64,000 bases of DNA, from assembly GCF_015668195.1 (NCBI RefSeq), contig NZ_JADPFC010000003.1:186001-250000 (forward strand). Direction: 5' to 3'. This document shows positions 25,660 through 34,914 of the stretch, one piece after another (positions within the stretch are counted from its first letter, which is position 1; every line of letters starts with the position of its first letter). A model generated the notes under the pieces. The model did no database searches. It had not been told where the DNA came from and saw only the letters and a list, made by a program, of their open reading frames with translations. The translations under genes and the position numbers were made by a program. The DNA comes from Romboutsia_C sp015668195 (GTDB lineage Bacteria; Bacillota; Clostridia; Peptostreptococcales; Peptostreptococcaceae).

Positions 25660-27645
25660 TTAATTTGCAATTACTTTTTCGCTATCTAAATTTTCTACAT
25701 CACCTATTTTTCTTGCAAGTATTGCTCCTGCTTCAATAGCATGATGAACTTGTCCTGGCTTATTTGCATCTCCTATAATGTGTACTTCTATATCTTTTAG
25801 TTCATCTGCTAAATTATTTACCGATTTTGCACCACAACAGAAGATTATTTTACTAAATCCACTTAACACTTCTTCTTTTCCATCTTTTTCAACTATAACT
25901 CCTGTACCACCTTCTGTAATTTCTAAAAGTTTTGTATTAGTACTCATTACAACACCTTTTTCATTAAGCATTTTCATAAGAGGTACTTTATTATTTGGAC
26001 ATAGATTTGGTGCAATTTCACCTAACATTTCAATCATATGAATTTGTACAGGTCCTACTGCGTTGTGCAATATGGTTTCAGTAACTTCACATCCTACAAG
26101 ACTACCTCCAACTACAAGAACTTTTCCATGTATTGCATCTTTAACCTTTGCAGATAACACATCACTACCTGTTATAACATCAATATTTTCTATGCCTTTT
26201 ACTTTTGGTACAAACGGAGTTGAACCAGTTGAGATAATACATACGTCTGCATTTAATTCTTTTATATACTCAGCTGTTGCTTCTGTATTTAATTTTACAT
26301 CTACATTAGACTTTTCAACTTGAACTTTTAAATATTTAACCCATCTTGTTAAATCTTGTTTGTGAGGAGGAATAGCTGCAAGATTTATTTGACCTCCAAG
26401 TCTATCTGACTTTTCAATTAAAGTAACTTTATGACCTCTTTTAGCTGCAATTCTTGCAGTTTCTAAACCAGCTGGTCCACCACCTACTATTACTACATTT
26501 TTCTTTATTTTTGCTTCTGTAATAGCCATTTCTTTTTCACGCCCAAGTTCAGGGTTTATTGCACATTTTGCAACTGGGTTAGATCTTTCTCTGGTTATAC
26601 AAGGTCCACCACAACTTGCACATGGTCTTATATCTTCATATCTTCCTTCAAATCCTTTATTTACAAGTTCAGGATCAGCAAGTAAAGGTCTCCCAAATAC
26701 TACTCCATCTACAACGTCTCTTTCAACTAAACTTTCACCAAGTTTTATATCATTAATCTTACCAACTACAAATACAGGTACTTTAGAAACTTTTTTAATA
26801 GCTTCAGCTTCTTTTATGTTTACTCCTGGTGACTCATAATGGCAAGGGATTATTTTCCAACATAATTCATATTGAGTACCACCAGAAATTTCAAAAGCAT
26901 CTACCCCAGCTTCTACAAATTTAGGTACTAAATACAACATATCATTTAATGTATTTCCACCTAATACTCTTTCATCACCTGAAATTCTCATAAGTATAGG
27001 GAAATCATCTCCAGCTTTTTTCTTTATATTTTTAATTACATCAAAAGCAAATTTAGCTCTACCGTCTAAATTACCTCCATAGCAATCTGTTCTTTTATTT
27101 CTAAGTGGAGATAAGAAAGAGCCTGCTAACATATATGCATGGGCACAATGAAACTCTACCCCATCGCAACCTGATTCTTTAGCTCTTCTTGCAGCATCAC
27201 CATATTGTTCAATTATAGCTTCAATTTCTTCTACTTTAAGTTCTCTAACTGATTTTCCTAAACTATTTATATAGTTTGAAGAAGCTACCGGTGTTTTACC
27301 AAACATCCATGAAATAGATTCAGGTCCTGGATGTGTAATTTGAGGAAATAATTTTGAACCATTTGCATGAATTTCATCTACAAACGATTTGAATTTAGGG
27401 ATAAATTTATCTTCTCCTAAACTAATGGTAAATCCTAGATATGGAACTGAGCTATCTACTGTAACTGCGTCTACAACAATAAGACCTACTCCACCCTTGG
27501 CTCTTTCAATCCAGAAGTCTTGAAGTCTTGAACTTACATTTCCATCTTTTTCTTCATAGCCAAGGCTCATAGGCGCCATTAAAACTCTATTTTTTATTTC
27601 GACATTGCCTATGTTAATTGGTGTATATAGTTTGAAATTATCCAT
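25660..27645 (-). CDS. BaiH-like NADH:flavin oxidoreductase (old yellow enzyme plus FAD domain)
   Basis: The 661-residue protein has the same length as BaiH of Clostridium scindens as I recall it. Residues 1-350 form an FMN barrel (FKLYTPINIGNVEIKNRVLMAPM, FHCAHAYMLAGSFLSP). A 4Fe-4S site follows, CxxCxxxC in CASCGGPC and a last Cys 11 residues later. Residues 380-660 are an FAD/NAD domain (VVIVGGGPAGLETARIAA). The plan is that of 2,4-dienoyl-CoA reductases, BaiCD and BaiH, which reduce or oxidise a C=C bond conjugated to a ketone. AAGGGAG precedes the ATG. The upstream spacer carries repeated TGTTTTGAA motifs. Confidence 0.85.
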   Translation of the reverse strand: MDNFKLYTPINIGNVEIKNRVLMAPMSLGYEEKDGNVSSRLQDFWIERAKGGVGLIVVDAVTVDSSVPYLGFTISLGEDKFIPKFKSFVDEIHANGSKLFPQITHPGPESISWMFGKTPVASSNYINSLGKSVRELKVEEIEAIIEQYGDAARRAKESGCDGVEFHCAHAYMLAGSFLSPLRNKRTDCYGGNLDGRAKFAFDVIKNIKKKAGDDFPILMRISGDERVLGGNTLNDMLYLVPKFVEAGVDAFEISGGTQYELCWKIIPCHYESPGVNIKEAEAIKKVSKVPVFVVGKINDIKLGESLVERDVVDGVVFGRPLLADPELVNKGFEGRYEDIRPCASCGGPCITRERSNPVAKCAINPELGREKEMAITEAKIKKNVVIVGGGPAGLETARIAAKRGHKVTLIEKSDRLGGQINLAAIPPHKQDLTRWVKYLKVQVEKSNVDVKLNTEATAEYIKELNADVCIISTGSTPFVPKVKGIENIDVITGSDVLSAKVKDAIHGKVLVVGGSLVGCEVTETILHNAVGPVQIHMIEMLGEIAPNLCPNNKVPLMKMLNEKGVVMSTNTKLLEITEGGTGVIVEKDGKEEVLSGFSKIIFCCGAKSVNNLADELKDIEVHIIGDANKPGQVHHAIEAGAILARKIGDVENLDSEKVIAN

Positions 27646-27673
27646 AATTACTTCTCCCTTAAATAAATTTTAA

Positions 27674-27800
27674 TAGTTGTTTTGAATTTAATTAAGTGTA
27701 ATTATTTCGCATTTAATTGTTTTAAATTCTATTGTTTTGAATTAATTAAGTTAAATCTGAATATTTGAATAGTTTAAAATGTAACTGTTTTGAATTTTAT
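27674..27800. promoter_or_regulatory. Cluster of TGTTTTGAA motifs, candidate operator
   Basis: TGTTTTGAA (or TGTTTTAAA) begins at 27678, 27718, 27733 and 27786, mostly followed by a TTAATT-like tail. A further copy with the same left flank (AATAGT) starts at 28982, ahead of the SDR gene. The motif is thus at both outward-facing promoters around an IclR-type gene. The remainder of 27646-28042 is AT-rich without a supported gene. Confidence 0.45.
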
Positions 27801-28042
27801 TGAAAATAATATGTTTTTAAATATTAAAAATATACTTCAATTTCATTGTAGCAACCCTTTTCATATACCGCAACACTATTTTAAACTTGTTTTACTATAA
27901 ATAAACTATAAATAAACTATAAATATGCTAAAAGTTCGATTTTTACATATATTTCAACTTATTTTTTATAAATTTTCTATATCATTGCATTCTTAATGTC
28001 GCGCTATATGGAACAATCATTTTTTATTTTTTAATTAAATTG

Positions 28043-28051
28043 TGCTATACT
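28043..28051 (+). promoter_or_regulatory. Extended -10 promoter of the IclR gene
   Basis: TGCTATACT forms an extended -10 element. It lies about 42 bp upstream of the TTG start chosen for the regulator, and argues against translation starting at the GTG at 28042. Confidence 0.5.
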
Positions 28052-28092
28052 ATAAGAAAAAATTATATATTTCGAAAGGGGTTTATATAAGT

Positions 28093-28866
28093 TTGTCTTC
28101 TTTACAAAGTTTAGATAGGGCTTTAGATATGTTAAATCTTATTCATTCAAATGGTGGTAAAATGTCCGTTTCCTCTATTGCCGAAATTATGAACTTACAC
28201 AGAAGTACTGTTCATAGAACTTTAACCACAATGTATCAAAAAGATTTTCTATCAAAAGACCCTAAAACAGGTATGTATACAATAGGTAGTAAAGCGCTCA
28301 TTCTTGGATTTTCAGCTGCTAATAATTTACCAATAGCTACTACTGCAAGACCATATATGGCATTTTTAGCAGAAAAATATAGTAGCTCAGTTTCTTTATC
28401 TGTAATTGAAGGTTCAAATGTTTTTGTTATAGGAAACTACTCTGGTTACTACACTACAACTTTTTATTCATTACATGATGACCCTCTAAATTGCGAGGCT
28501 TATCGTCCTGCTGTGGCTCATTGTATGTTAGCTTATAACTGCCAGTTAGAATCTTCTAATAAAGCAATACAAATTTACCTTTCAAAAGTATCTAATAGCA
28601 GATTCAAAGGTAACTTCTTCACAAGTATTGATGATTTAGTTGCTTACTTAAAAAAGGTAAAAAATGATGGCTATGCTTTTGAATCTGGAGAGTATCACTT
28701 TGATGAACTTTGCTACTGTGCACCTATTTTAAATAAGGGGAAAGCTATAGCAACACTTAGTATATACGGACAAAAATCTTACTTAAATAAATTTCATAAA
28801 CAAGATACTATTAAAGATTTATTAGATATTTCTAAAACAATATCTGATTTACTTTCTAATAGTTAA
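28093..28866 (+). CDS. IclR-family transcriptional regulator
   Basis: The 257-residue protein has an N-terminal winged helix (MSVSSIAEIMNLHRSTVHRTL, about 24-45) and a C-terminal IclR effector-binding domain (VSLSVIEGSNVFVIGNY, then VKNDGYAFESGEYHFDELCYCAPI). Such proteins respond to small aromatic, acidic or ring-shaped ligands. I start at TTG 28093 because AAAGGGG lies 10 nt before it and a promoter overlaps the earlier GTG. It lies between the BaiH/BaiE-like operon and the SDR/BaiCD-like operon and probably controls both. The ligand may be the pathway substrate. Confidence 0.85.
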   Translation: MSSLQSLDRALDMLNLIHSNGGKMSVSSIAEIMNLHRSTVHRTLTTMYQKDFLSKDPKTGMYTIGSKALILGFSAANNLPIATTARPYMAFLAEKYSSSVSLSVIEGSNVFVIGNYSGYYTTTFYSLHDDPLNCEAYRPAVAHCMLAYNCQLESSNKAIQIYLSKVSNSRFKGNFFTSIDDLVAYLKKVKNDGYAFESGEYHFDELCYCAPILNKGKAIATLSIYGQKSYLNKFHKQDTIKDLLDISKTISDLLSNS

Positions 28867-28981
28867 AAAAGTTGTAAATATTAAATTTTGCAACTTTTTA
28901 TTTTTTATAAAACTTTACAATTTTAAATTTTAAAATTTTGTTGACAAATTAAATTTTGTATCCTACGATTATCTCAATAGT

Positions 28982-28997
28982 TGTTTTGAAAATTTTA
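28982..28997. promoter_or_regulatory. Fifth TGTTTTGAA motif, upstream of the SDR gene
   Basis: CAATAGTTGTTTTGAAAATT here closely resembles TAATAGTTGTTTTGAATTT at 27671. It is about 190 bp upstream of the SDR start. A weaker relative (TGTTTTGTAA) occurs near 29126. Nothing else was seen in 28867-29170. Confidence 0.4.
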
Positions 28998-29170
28998 ATC
29001 CTTTCTAATTAATGTAATTATTTCAAATACTCAATTCTATTAATTGAATAAAAATTTATTTATCGCATTAAATTAAATTTTTTAGTTTTGTTTTATCTTA
29101 TCTAATTTATAAATCCATTGTAATTGTTTTGTAATTAACATATAAACTTACTTTGAAAGGAATTAATTTT

Positions 29171-29917
29171 ATGAAACTAAAAAATAAAGTTGCAATCGTT
29201 ACTGGCGGATCACGTGGTATTGGTTTTGCTATAGTTGATAGATATGTCAAAGAAGGTGCTAAAGTTGCAATATGTGGAAGTATAGCTGAAACTGCAAATA
29301 AAGCACTAAATCTTATCCAAGAAAAATATCCTAATGCTGATGTTATGGCAGTTCACGCAAACATGTCAAGTAGTGATGAAATCAATGCAATGTTTAAACA
29401 AGTAGTTGATAAATGGGGCTATGTTGACATATTAGTTAATAATGCTGGTATTACAGCTACAAAAGATATTGATTTAATGACAGATGATGAATTTGAAGAA
29501 GTTATGGACGTAAATGTTACAGGAATATTCCGTTGCACAAGAGCTGCTGTTAAAATTATGAAAGCCCACGGTGGTAATATAATTAACACAAGCTCTTTAG
29601 TAAGTGTAAATGGTGCTGGAAGACAATGTGCTTATACTGCTTCTAAGTTTGCTGTAAATGGACTTACAAGATCATTTGCTAGAGAACTTGGTAAATACAA
29701 TATAAGAGTTAATGCTGTTGCTCCTGGTTCTGTGGCTACTGAAATGGTAAAAAAATTTGTTACAGATCAAATGGTTGAACATATGAGAAAAGTAACTCCA
29801 CTTGGAAAAATGGCTGAGCCTTATGAAATGGCTGGTGCTTATGTATACCTTGCCTCAGAGGATTCTTCATATACAACTGGTGCAATATTAAATATTGATG
29901 GTGGAATTGTTATGTAA
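29171..29917 (+). CDS. Short-chain dehydrogenase/reductase, BaiA-like
   Basis: The 248-residue protein has the SDR signature: TGGSRGIGFA for cofactor binding, NNAG, and the catalytic Ser in INTSSLVSV with YTASK. It resembles BaiA, the 3-alpha-hydroxysteroid dehydrogenase of the bile-acid pathway, but SDRs share this plan with FabG and many others, so name transfer is weak. The residue after strand 2 (VAICGSI) gives no clear NADP-binding arginine, so NAD is plausible. AAAGGA precedes the ATG. It is the first gene of a two-gene unit with the BaiCD-like reductase, 60 bp away. Confidence 0.8.
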   Translation: MKLKNKVAIVTGGSRGIGFAIVDRYVKEGAKVAICGSIAETANKALNLIQEKYPNADVMAVHANMSSSDEINAMFKQVVDKWGYVDILVNNAGITATKDIDLMTDDEFEEVMDVNVTGIFRCTRAAVKIMKAHGGNIINTSSLVSVNGAGRQCAYTASKFAVNGLTRSFARELGKYNIRVNAVAPGSVATEMVKKFVTDQMVEHMRKVTPLGKMAEPYEMAGAYVYLASEDSSYTTGAILNIDGGIVM

Positions 29918-29976
29918 TTTTATAAATATAACGTATAACTAAATAATAAATTTTAATAGTGAAAGGTGATATGATT

Positions 29977-31905
29977 ATGAATTATAATGCTTTATTTTCT
30001 CCATTTAAGGTAAGAGATTTAGAAATAAAAAACCGTGTAATACTTCCAGCAATGATGACAAAAATGGCTTCTCCTACTGGACTTGTTACACAAAATTTAA
30101 TTGATTATCATGTAGCAATTGCAAAAGGTGGCTGTGGTCTTAATTTTACTGAGGTTTGTGCTATACACCCAAGTACTCATGGTAATGGTTATGTAGCCCT
30201 TTATAAAGATGAACATTTTGAAGGTATGAAAAAACTTATAGATAGCGTACATAGCGTTGGTGGTAAAATAGGGGTTCAAATTTGGCATGGTGGTCAAGTT
30301 GCAATAGCTCTACTTCCAAAAGATAGAACTCCTATGGTTACAGAAGGTATGACTCATGAAGATATAAAAGAAATTGTTGATTGTTATGGAAAATCAACTC
30401 AAATGGCAGTAAAAGCTGGCTGTGATGCTATAGAATTCCATGCTGCTCATACTTATCTTCCTCATACATTCTTAAGTGCTGCTTTTAATAAACGTGATGA
30501 TGAATATAATGGTTCTTTAGAAAATAGAGCAAGATTTTCACTTGAAGTTATTCGTACTATGCGTGCTAATATGCCAGATACTATGCCTTTATTTATGCGT
30601 GTAGATGCATTAGATGATTATGTTCAAAATGGACTTACTATAGAAGATGTAATTGAGTTTTTAAAGATGGCTAAAGCTGAAGGTGTTGATATAATTGATA
30701 TTTCAAGAGGTAATAATAAGTCTGCAGCTCTAAAATATGAAGTTCCTTCAATTGATACTCCTCGCGGATATAATATTGAAAATGTAAAAAAAATACGTGA
30801 TGCTATTGAAATGCCTGTGGTTGGAGTTGGTAGAATCAATCATCCAGAAATTGCAAATAAATTTATAGGAGAAGAAAAGTGTGATTTGGTTGCTATAGGT
30901 CGTGCTCAAATTACAGACCATGAATTCTGTAATAAAGCAAGAGATGGTAAAACTGATAGTATACGTTTATGTGTTGGTTGCTTGAAGGGCTGCTTTGACG
31001 CTATAATGAATCCAAATATTCCTACTATTACTTGTATGAGAAATCCTATGGTTGGTAAAGAAGGTCAACCTATTACTAAAACAAATAACCCTAAAACAGT
31101 TTTAATAGCTGGCGGTGGTATGGGTGGTATGATGACTGCTAACATGTTAAAAGTTAGAGGTCATAACCCAATTTTATGTGAAGCTAGCAATAAATTAGGT
31201 GGGCAATTTAACTTAGCTGGAGCTGCTCCATATAAAGGTGAGATGCTTGATGCTGTTGACTGGGAAGCTAAAGAGGCTGCTCGTTTATGTGTTGATGTTA
31301 GATTAAATACAGTTGTAACTCCTGAGTTGGTATCTCAAATTAATCCTGATGAAGTAATAATTGCAACTGGTGCTGTTGCTTCAAAGCCTGAAATAAAAGG
31401 TATAGAAAGTAAAAATGTATTTACTTATGAAGAAGTTTTATCTGGTAATATAGAGCTTTCTGGTAATGTAGTTATACTCGGCGGAAAAATGGTAGGTTTA
31501 GAAACTGCTCAATACTTAACTGATAAGGGTGTAAAATGTACGGTTATTGATGAATCTGAAAAATTCGGCGGAGATTTAGGCTGGATTAGAAGTATGAATA
31601 TGCTTGAAAATATGTATGTAATAGGTGTTAATCAAATTCCTAATGCCAAAGTTGTGGAAATAAAAGAAAATGAAGTTGTATATGTTAAAGATGAAACTGA
31701 AACAAGTGTTAATTGTAATGCTGTAGTCGTTGCTCTTGGTGCTACTTCAGTATCTTTAGAAGATGTTCAATTAAAATGTAAAGATTTAGAAATTCCTTTC
31801 CATGTTATTGGAGATGCAAAAAGTCCACGTGTAGCTCTAAATGCCACTCTTGAAGGTGTTGAAGTTGCACTTAATATAGATAGTGAAAACGCACTTAATG
31901 TGTAA
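29977..31905 (+). CDS. BaiCD-like flavin oxidoreductase (old yellow enzyme plus FAD domain)
   Basis: The 642-residue protein begins MNYNALFSPFKVRDLEIKNR, very close to BaiCD, and keeps the FHAAHTYLPHTFLS barrel segment and SRGN. Its iron-sulfur site is C-x2-C-x3-C-x13-C (from CVGCLKGC), the same spacing I recall in BaiCD and two longer than in the BaiH-like partner. The FAD domain starts VLIAGGGMGGMMTANML. BaiCD acts on the delta-4 bond of 3-oxo steroids; clostridial relatives reduce steroid hormones. AAAGGTGAT precedes the second of two close ATGs, which I chose. Confidence 0.87.
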   Translation: MNYNALFSPFKVRDLEIKNRVILPAMMTKMASPTGLVTQNLIDYHVAIAKGGCGLNFTEVCAIHPSTHGNGYVALYKDEHFEGMKKLIDSVHSVGGKIGVQIWHGGQVAIALLPKDRTPMVTEGMTHEDIKEIVDCYGKSTQMAVKAGCDAIEFHAAHTYLPHTFLSAAFNKRDDEYNGSLENRARFSLEVIRTMRANMPDTMPLFMRVDALDDYVQNGLTIEDVIEFLKMAKAEGVDIIDISRGNNKSAALKYEVPSIDTPRGYNIENVKKIRDAIEMPVVGVGRINHPEIANKFIGEEKCDLVAIGRAQITDHEFCNKARDGKTDSIRLCVGCLKGCFDAIMNPNIPTITCMRNPMVGKEGQPITKTNNPKTVLIAGGGMGGMMTANMLKVRGHNPILCEASNKLGGQFNLAGAAPYKGEMLDAVDWEAKEAARLCVDVRLNTVVTPELVSQINPDEVIIATGAVASKPEIKGIESKNVFTYEEVLSGNIELSGNVVILGGKMVGLETAQYLTDKGVKCTVIDESEKFGGDLGWIRSMNMLENMYVIGVNQIPNAKVVEIKENEVVYVKDETETSVNCNAVVVALGATSVSLEDVQLKCKDLEIPFHVIGDAKSPRVALNATLEGVEVALNIDSENALNV

Positions 31906-32022
31906 GTAATTTGACCCTCCTTTTAATAAAGGATGTAGATAAGCTTTTAATATAATTTGAGTCTTAAAATATAATTGTATATTCTTAAGATTGAGTTAGA
32001 TAGTATAAATTAAAGTTTAATT

Positions 32023-32056
32023 AGGACTATGACTATTTAGTTATAGTTCTTTTTTA
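32023..32056 (+). terminator. Terminator of the SDR/BaiCD-like operon
   Basis: AGGACTATGACTA pairs with TTATAGTTCT around a short loop with two mismatches, and TTTTTTATT follows. It lies about 120 bp after the stop. In the rest of the 312-bp spacer before asd I see no lysine riboswitch or T-box. Confidence 0.65.
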
Positions 32057-32217
32057 TTATTTTTCCATCCTCTAAAAAGCTTAACATCAAAGCTATATTT
32101 TCTACCTCTTTTATAGAAAATATTTTTAAAGGGATTTATTATCAACAAATAGAATATATTTTAATCTCCTTGAATAATTTTATATAGATACTTAATCAAT
32201 TTATTTGGGGTGATTTT

Positions 32218-33216
32218 ATGAAAAAAGTTAATGTAGCTATTGTTGGTGCTACTGGTATGGTTGGAAGAACTTTCTTAAAGGTTTTAGAAGAAAGAAAGTT
32301 CCCTATAAATCAACTATACTTATTCTCTTCTGCTAAGTCTGCTGGCTCTACTGTAGTATTTAATGGAAAAGAATATGTAGTTGAAGAATTAAATAAAGAT
32401 GTTTTTGATAGAGATATACAAATAGCCTTATTCTCTGCTGGTGGTGAAATAAGTTCTATATATGCTCCTATTGCAGCTTCAAAAGGTATTGTAGTTATTG
32501 ATAATTCTAGTTATTGGAGAATGGATGAAAATGTACCTCTAGTAGTTCCTGAGGTTAATCCACAAGATATTAAAAAGCATAAAGGAATAATTGCTAACCC
32601 AAATTGCTCTACTATACAAGCTGTAGTTCCTCTTAAAGCACTTCATGAAAAATATAAAATAAAAAGAATAGTTTATTCTACTTATCAAGCTGTATCTGGT
32701 TCAGGTGTAAGAGGTATTAAAGACTTAGAAGATGGCGTTTATGGAAAACCTAATAGTTTCTATCCTCATCCAATAGCTTACAACTGTCTTCCTCATATAG
32801 ATGTTTTTGAAGATAATGGTTATACAAAAGAAGAATTAAAAATGATAAATGAAACAAAAAAAATATTTAACGATCTCGATATGAAGGTTACAGCTACTAC
32901 AGTTAGAGTTCCTGTAAAAAATAGTCATAGTGAATCTATAAATATTGAATTTGAAAACCCATTTGAGCTTTCTGATTTAGTTAATACTTTAGAAAACATG
33001 AATGGTGTAATTGTCATGGATAATCCTAAAGAAAATAAATATCCTACTACAGTAGATTCTACTGGTAGTGATGAAGTTTTCGTTGGAAGAATAAGAAGAG
33101 ATTTTAGTGTAGATAATGGAGTAAATATATGGGTAGTTGCCGATAATATCAGAAAAGGTGCCGCTACTAATACTGTTCAAATAGCAGAATTATTAGTTGC
33201 TTGTGATTTAGTTTAA
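32218..33216 (+). CDS. asd: Aspartate-semialdehyde dehydrogenase
   Basis: The 332-residue protein has the Rossmann start VAIVGATGMVGRTFLKVLEE and the catalytic cysteine motif IANPNCSTIQ. It reduces aspartyl phosphate to the semialdehyde, the entry to lysine, diaminopimelate, threonine and methionine. It heads an asd-dapA-dapB-dapH operon. A TTTGGGGTGA site precedes the ATG. Confidence 0.97.
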   Translation: MKKVNVAIVGATGMVGRTFLKVLEERKFPINQLYLFSSAKSAGSTVVFNGKEYVVEELNKDVFDRDIQIALFSAGGEISSIYAPIAASKGIVVIDNSSYWRMDENVPLVVPEVNPQDIKKHKGIIANPNCSTIQAVVPLKALHEKYKIKRIVYSTYQAVSGSGVRGIKDLEDGVYGKPNSFYPHPIAYNCLPHIDVFEDNGYTKEELKMINETKKIFNDLDMKVTATTVRVPVKNSHSESINIEFENPFELSDLVNTLENMNGVIVMDNPKENKYPTTVDSTGSDEVFVGRIRRDFSVDNGVNIWVVADNIRKGAATNTVQIAELLVACDLV

Positions 33217-33264
33217 TGCTTAAATACCTAATTAGGTAAATTCTTATATAAAGGGGTTTTGTAT

Positions 33265-34158
33265 ATGTTATTTAAAGGTTCTGCAGTTGCTTTAGTTACA
33301 CCTTTTAATGAAAATGGTGTTGATTTTGAAACTCTTGGTAAATTAATTGAATATCATATAGAAAATAGTACTGATGCAATAGTTATTTGTGGAACTACAG
33401 GAGAATCCACTACTATGAGTGATGAAGAACAGCTTGCTGTTATAAAATATACTGTTGATAAAGTTAATAAAAGAATACCTGTTATAGCTGGAACTGGCTC
33501 AAATAACACTGCACATTCTATTTATTTAAGTCAAGAAGCTGAAAGACTTGGAGCTGATGGATTATTAGTTATAACTCCGTACTACAATAAAGCTAACCAA
33601 AAAGGACTTAAACTACATTTTGAAACTATAGCTAAGAGTGTAAATCTTCCTATAATAATGTACAACGTTCCAGGAAGAACATCTATGAATATGAAACCTA
33701 GCTTAGTAGCAGAACTTGCTAAAATAGATAATATAGTTGCTATAAAAGAAGCTAGTGGGGATTTATCTCAAGTCGGAGAAATAGCTAGATTGGTTCCAGA
33801 CGACTTTGCTATTTATTCAGGAAATGACGATAGTATAATTCAATTATTATCAGTTGGAGGTCATGGAGTAATATCTGTTCTTGCTAATGTATGCCCTAAA
33901 GAAACTCATGATTTAGTGTATAAGTTTTTAGAAGGGGATATAAAAGGATCTAGAGAATTACAACTTAAATTAAAACCTTTAATAGATGCTTTATTTATAG
34001 AAGTTAATCCTATACCTGTTAAAACTGCTATGAATTTACTTGGATTTGATGTTGGAAATTTAAGGTTGCCTCTAGCTGAAATGGAAGATAAAAACTTAGA
34101 AATTTTAAAACAAGAATTAAAAAATCAAGGATTATCATTAGGAGAAAAATCATGCTAA
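33265..34158 (+). CDS. dapA: 4-hydroxy-tetrahydrodipicolinate synthase
   Basis: The 297-residue TIM-barrel protein condenses aspartate semialdehyde with pyruvate. The Schiff-base lysine is in VAIKEASGD and the catalytic tyrosine in IIMYNVPGRTS; CGTTGEST binds pyruvate. The ATG at 33265 has AAAGGGG before it. It overlaps dapB by 7 nt. Confidence 0.97.
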   Translation: MLFKGSAVALVTPFNENGVDFETLGKLIEYHIENSTDAIVICGTTGESTTMSDEEQLAVIKYTVDKVNKRIPVIAGTGSNNTAHSIYLSQEAERLGADGLLVITPYYNKANQKGLKLHFETIAKSVNLPIIMYNVPGRTSMNMKPSLVAELAKIDNIVAIKEASGDLSQVGEIARLVPDDFAIYSGNDDSIIQLLSVGGHGVISVLANVCPKETHDLVYKFLEGDIKGSRELQLKLKPLIDALFIEVNPIPVKTAMNLLGFDVGNLRLPLAEMEDKNLEILKQELKNQGLSLGEKSC

Positions 34159-34898
34159 AAGTCATAGTTAATGGATGCTTTGGAAAAATGGGTAGGGTTT
34201 TAACTAAATGTATAGAAGATGACCCTAATTTAGAATTGGCTTATGGAGTATCTTCTAACCAAAAGGAAAAAACATCTTTTAAAGTTTTCTCTACTATGTC
34301 TGATATACCTAAAAAATGTGATGTAATAATAGATTTTTCTCATCACTTAGCTTTAGATGACGTTTTATCTTATGCTTTAAATACTAAAACCCCTTTGGTT
34401 ATTGCTACAACTGGATACAATGAAGAAGAGTTAAGTAAAATAAAGGATGCATCTAGTGTAATCCCTATTTTCCACTCTTCTAATATGTCTTTAGGAGTTA
34501 ATGTTTTATTAAAATTAGTAAGAGAAGCTACTAAAGTGCTAAATGGTTTTGATATTGAAGTAATAGAAAAACATCATAATAAAAAAGTTGATGCACCAAG
34601 TGGTACTGCTATTATGATTGCTAATGCAATAAAAGACGTACTACCTAATCTTGAATATAATTATGGAAGATATGGTCGTGAGGCGAAAAGAAGTGAAAAT
34701 GAAATAGGAATACACGCTATTAGAGGTGGTACTATTGTTGGCGAACATAATGTCATATATGCAGGTCATGATGAAGTTGTGGAACTAAAGCATATAGCTC
34801 AATCTAAAGATATTTTTGCTAAAGGTTCTATAACTGCTGCTAAGTTTTTAGTTAACCAAAATCCTGGATATTATAATATGGATAATTTGATAAATTAA
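34152..34898 (+). CDS. dapB: 4-hydroxy-tetrahydrodipicolinate reductase
   Basis: The 248-residue protein has the cofactor-binding start VNGCFGKMGRV and the substrate-binding signature EKHHNKKVDAPSGTA. It reduces the DapA product to tetrahydrodipicolinate. It starts within the end of dapA, with AGGAG in the dapA coding end as ribosome site. Confidence 0.97.
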   Translation: MLKVIVNGCFGKMGRVLTKCIEDDPNLELAYGVSSNQKEKTSFKVFSTMSDIPKKCDVIIDFSHHLALDDVLSYALNTKTPLVIATTGYNEEELSKIKDASSVIPIFHSSNMSLGVNVLLKLVREATKVLNGFDIEVIEKHHNKKVDAPSGTAIMIANAIKDVLPNLEYNYGRYGREAKRSENEIGIHAIRGGTIVGEHNVIYAGHDEVVELKHIAQSKDIFAKGSITAAKFLVNQNPGYYNMDNLIN

Positions 34899-34914
34899 TT
34901 TATGGAGGTAACTA

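Noticed and set aside
28042..28092. GTG at 28042 as start of the IclR gene
   Set aside because: It overlaps an extended -10 promoter and has no ribosome site, whereas TTG at 28093 has one.
31906..32217. Lysine riboswitch or T-box before the asd-dap operon
   Set aside because: No T-box sequence (GGTGGTA) or lysine-riboswitch core could be found; only a terminator of the preceding operon is seen.
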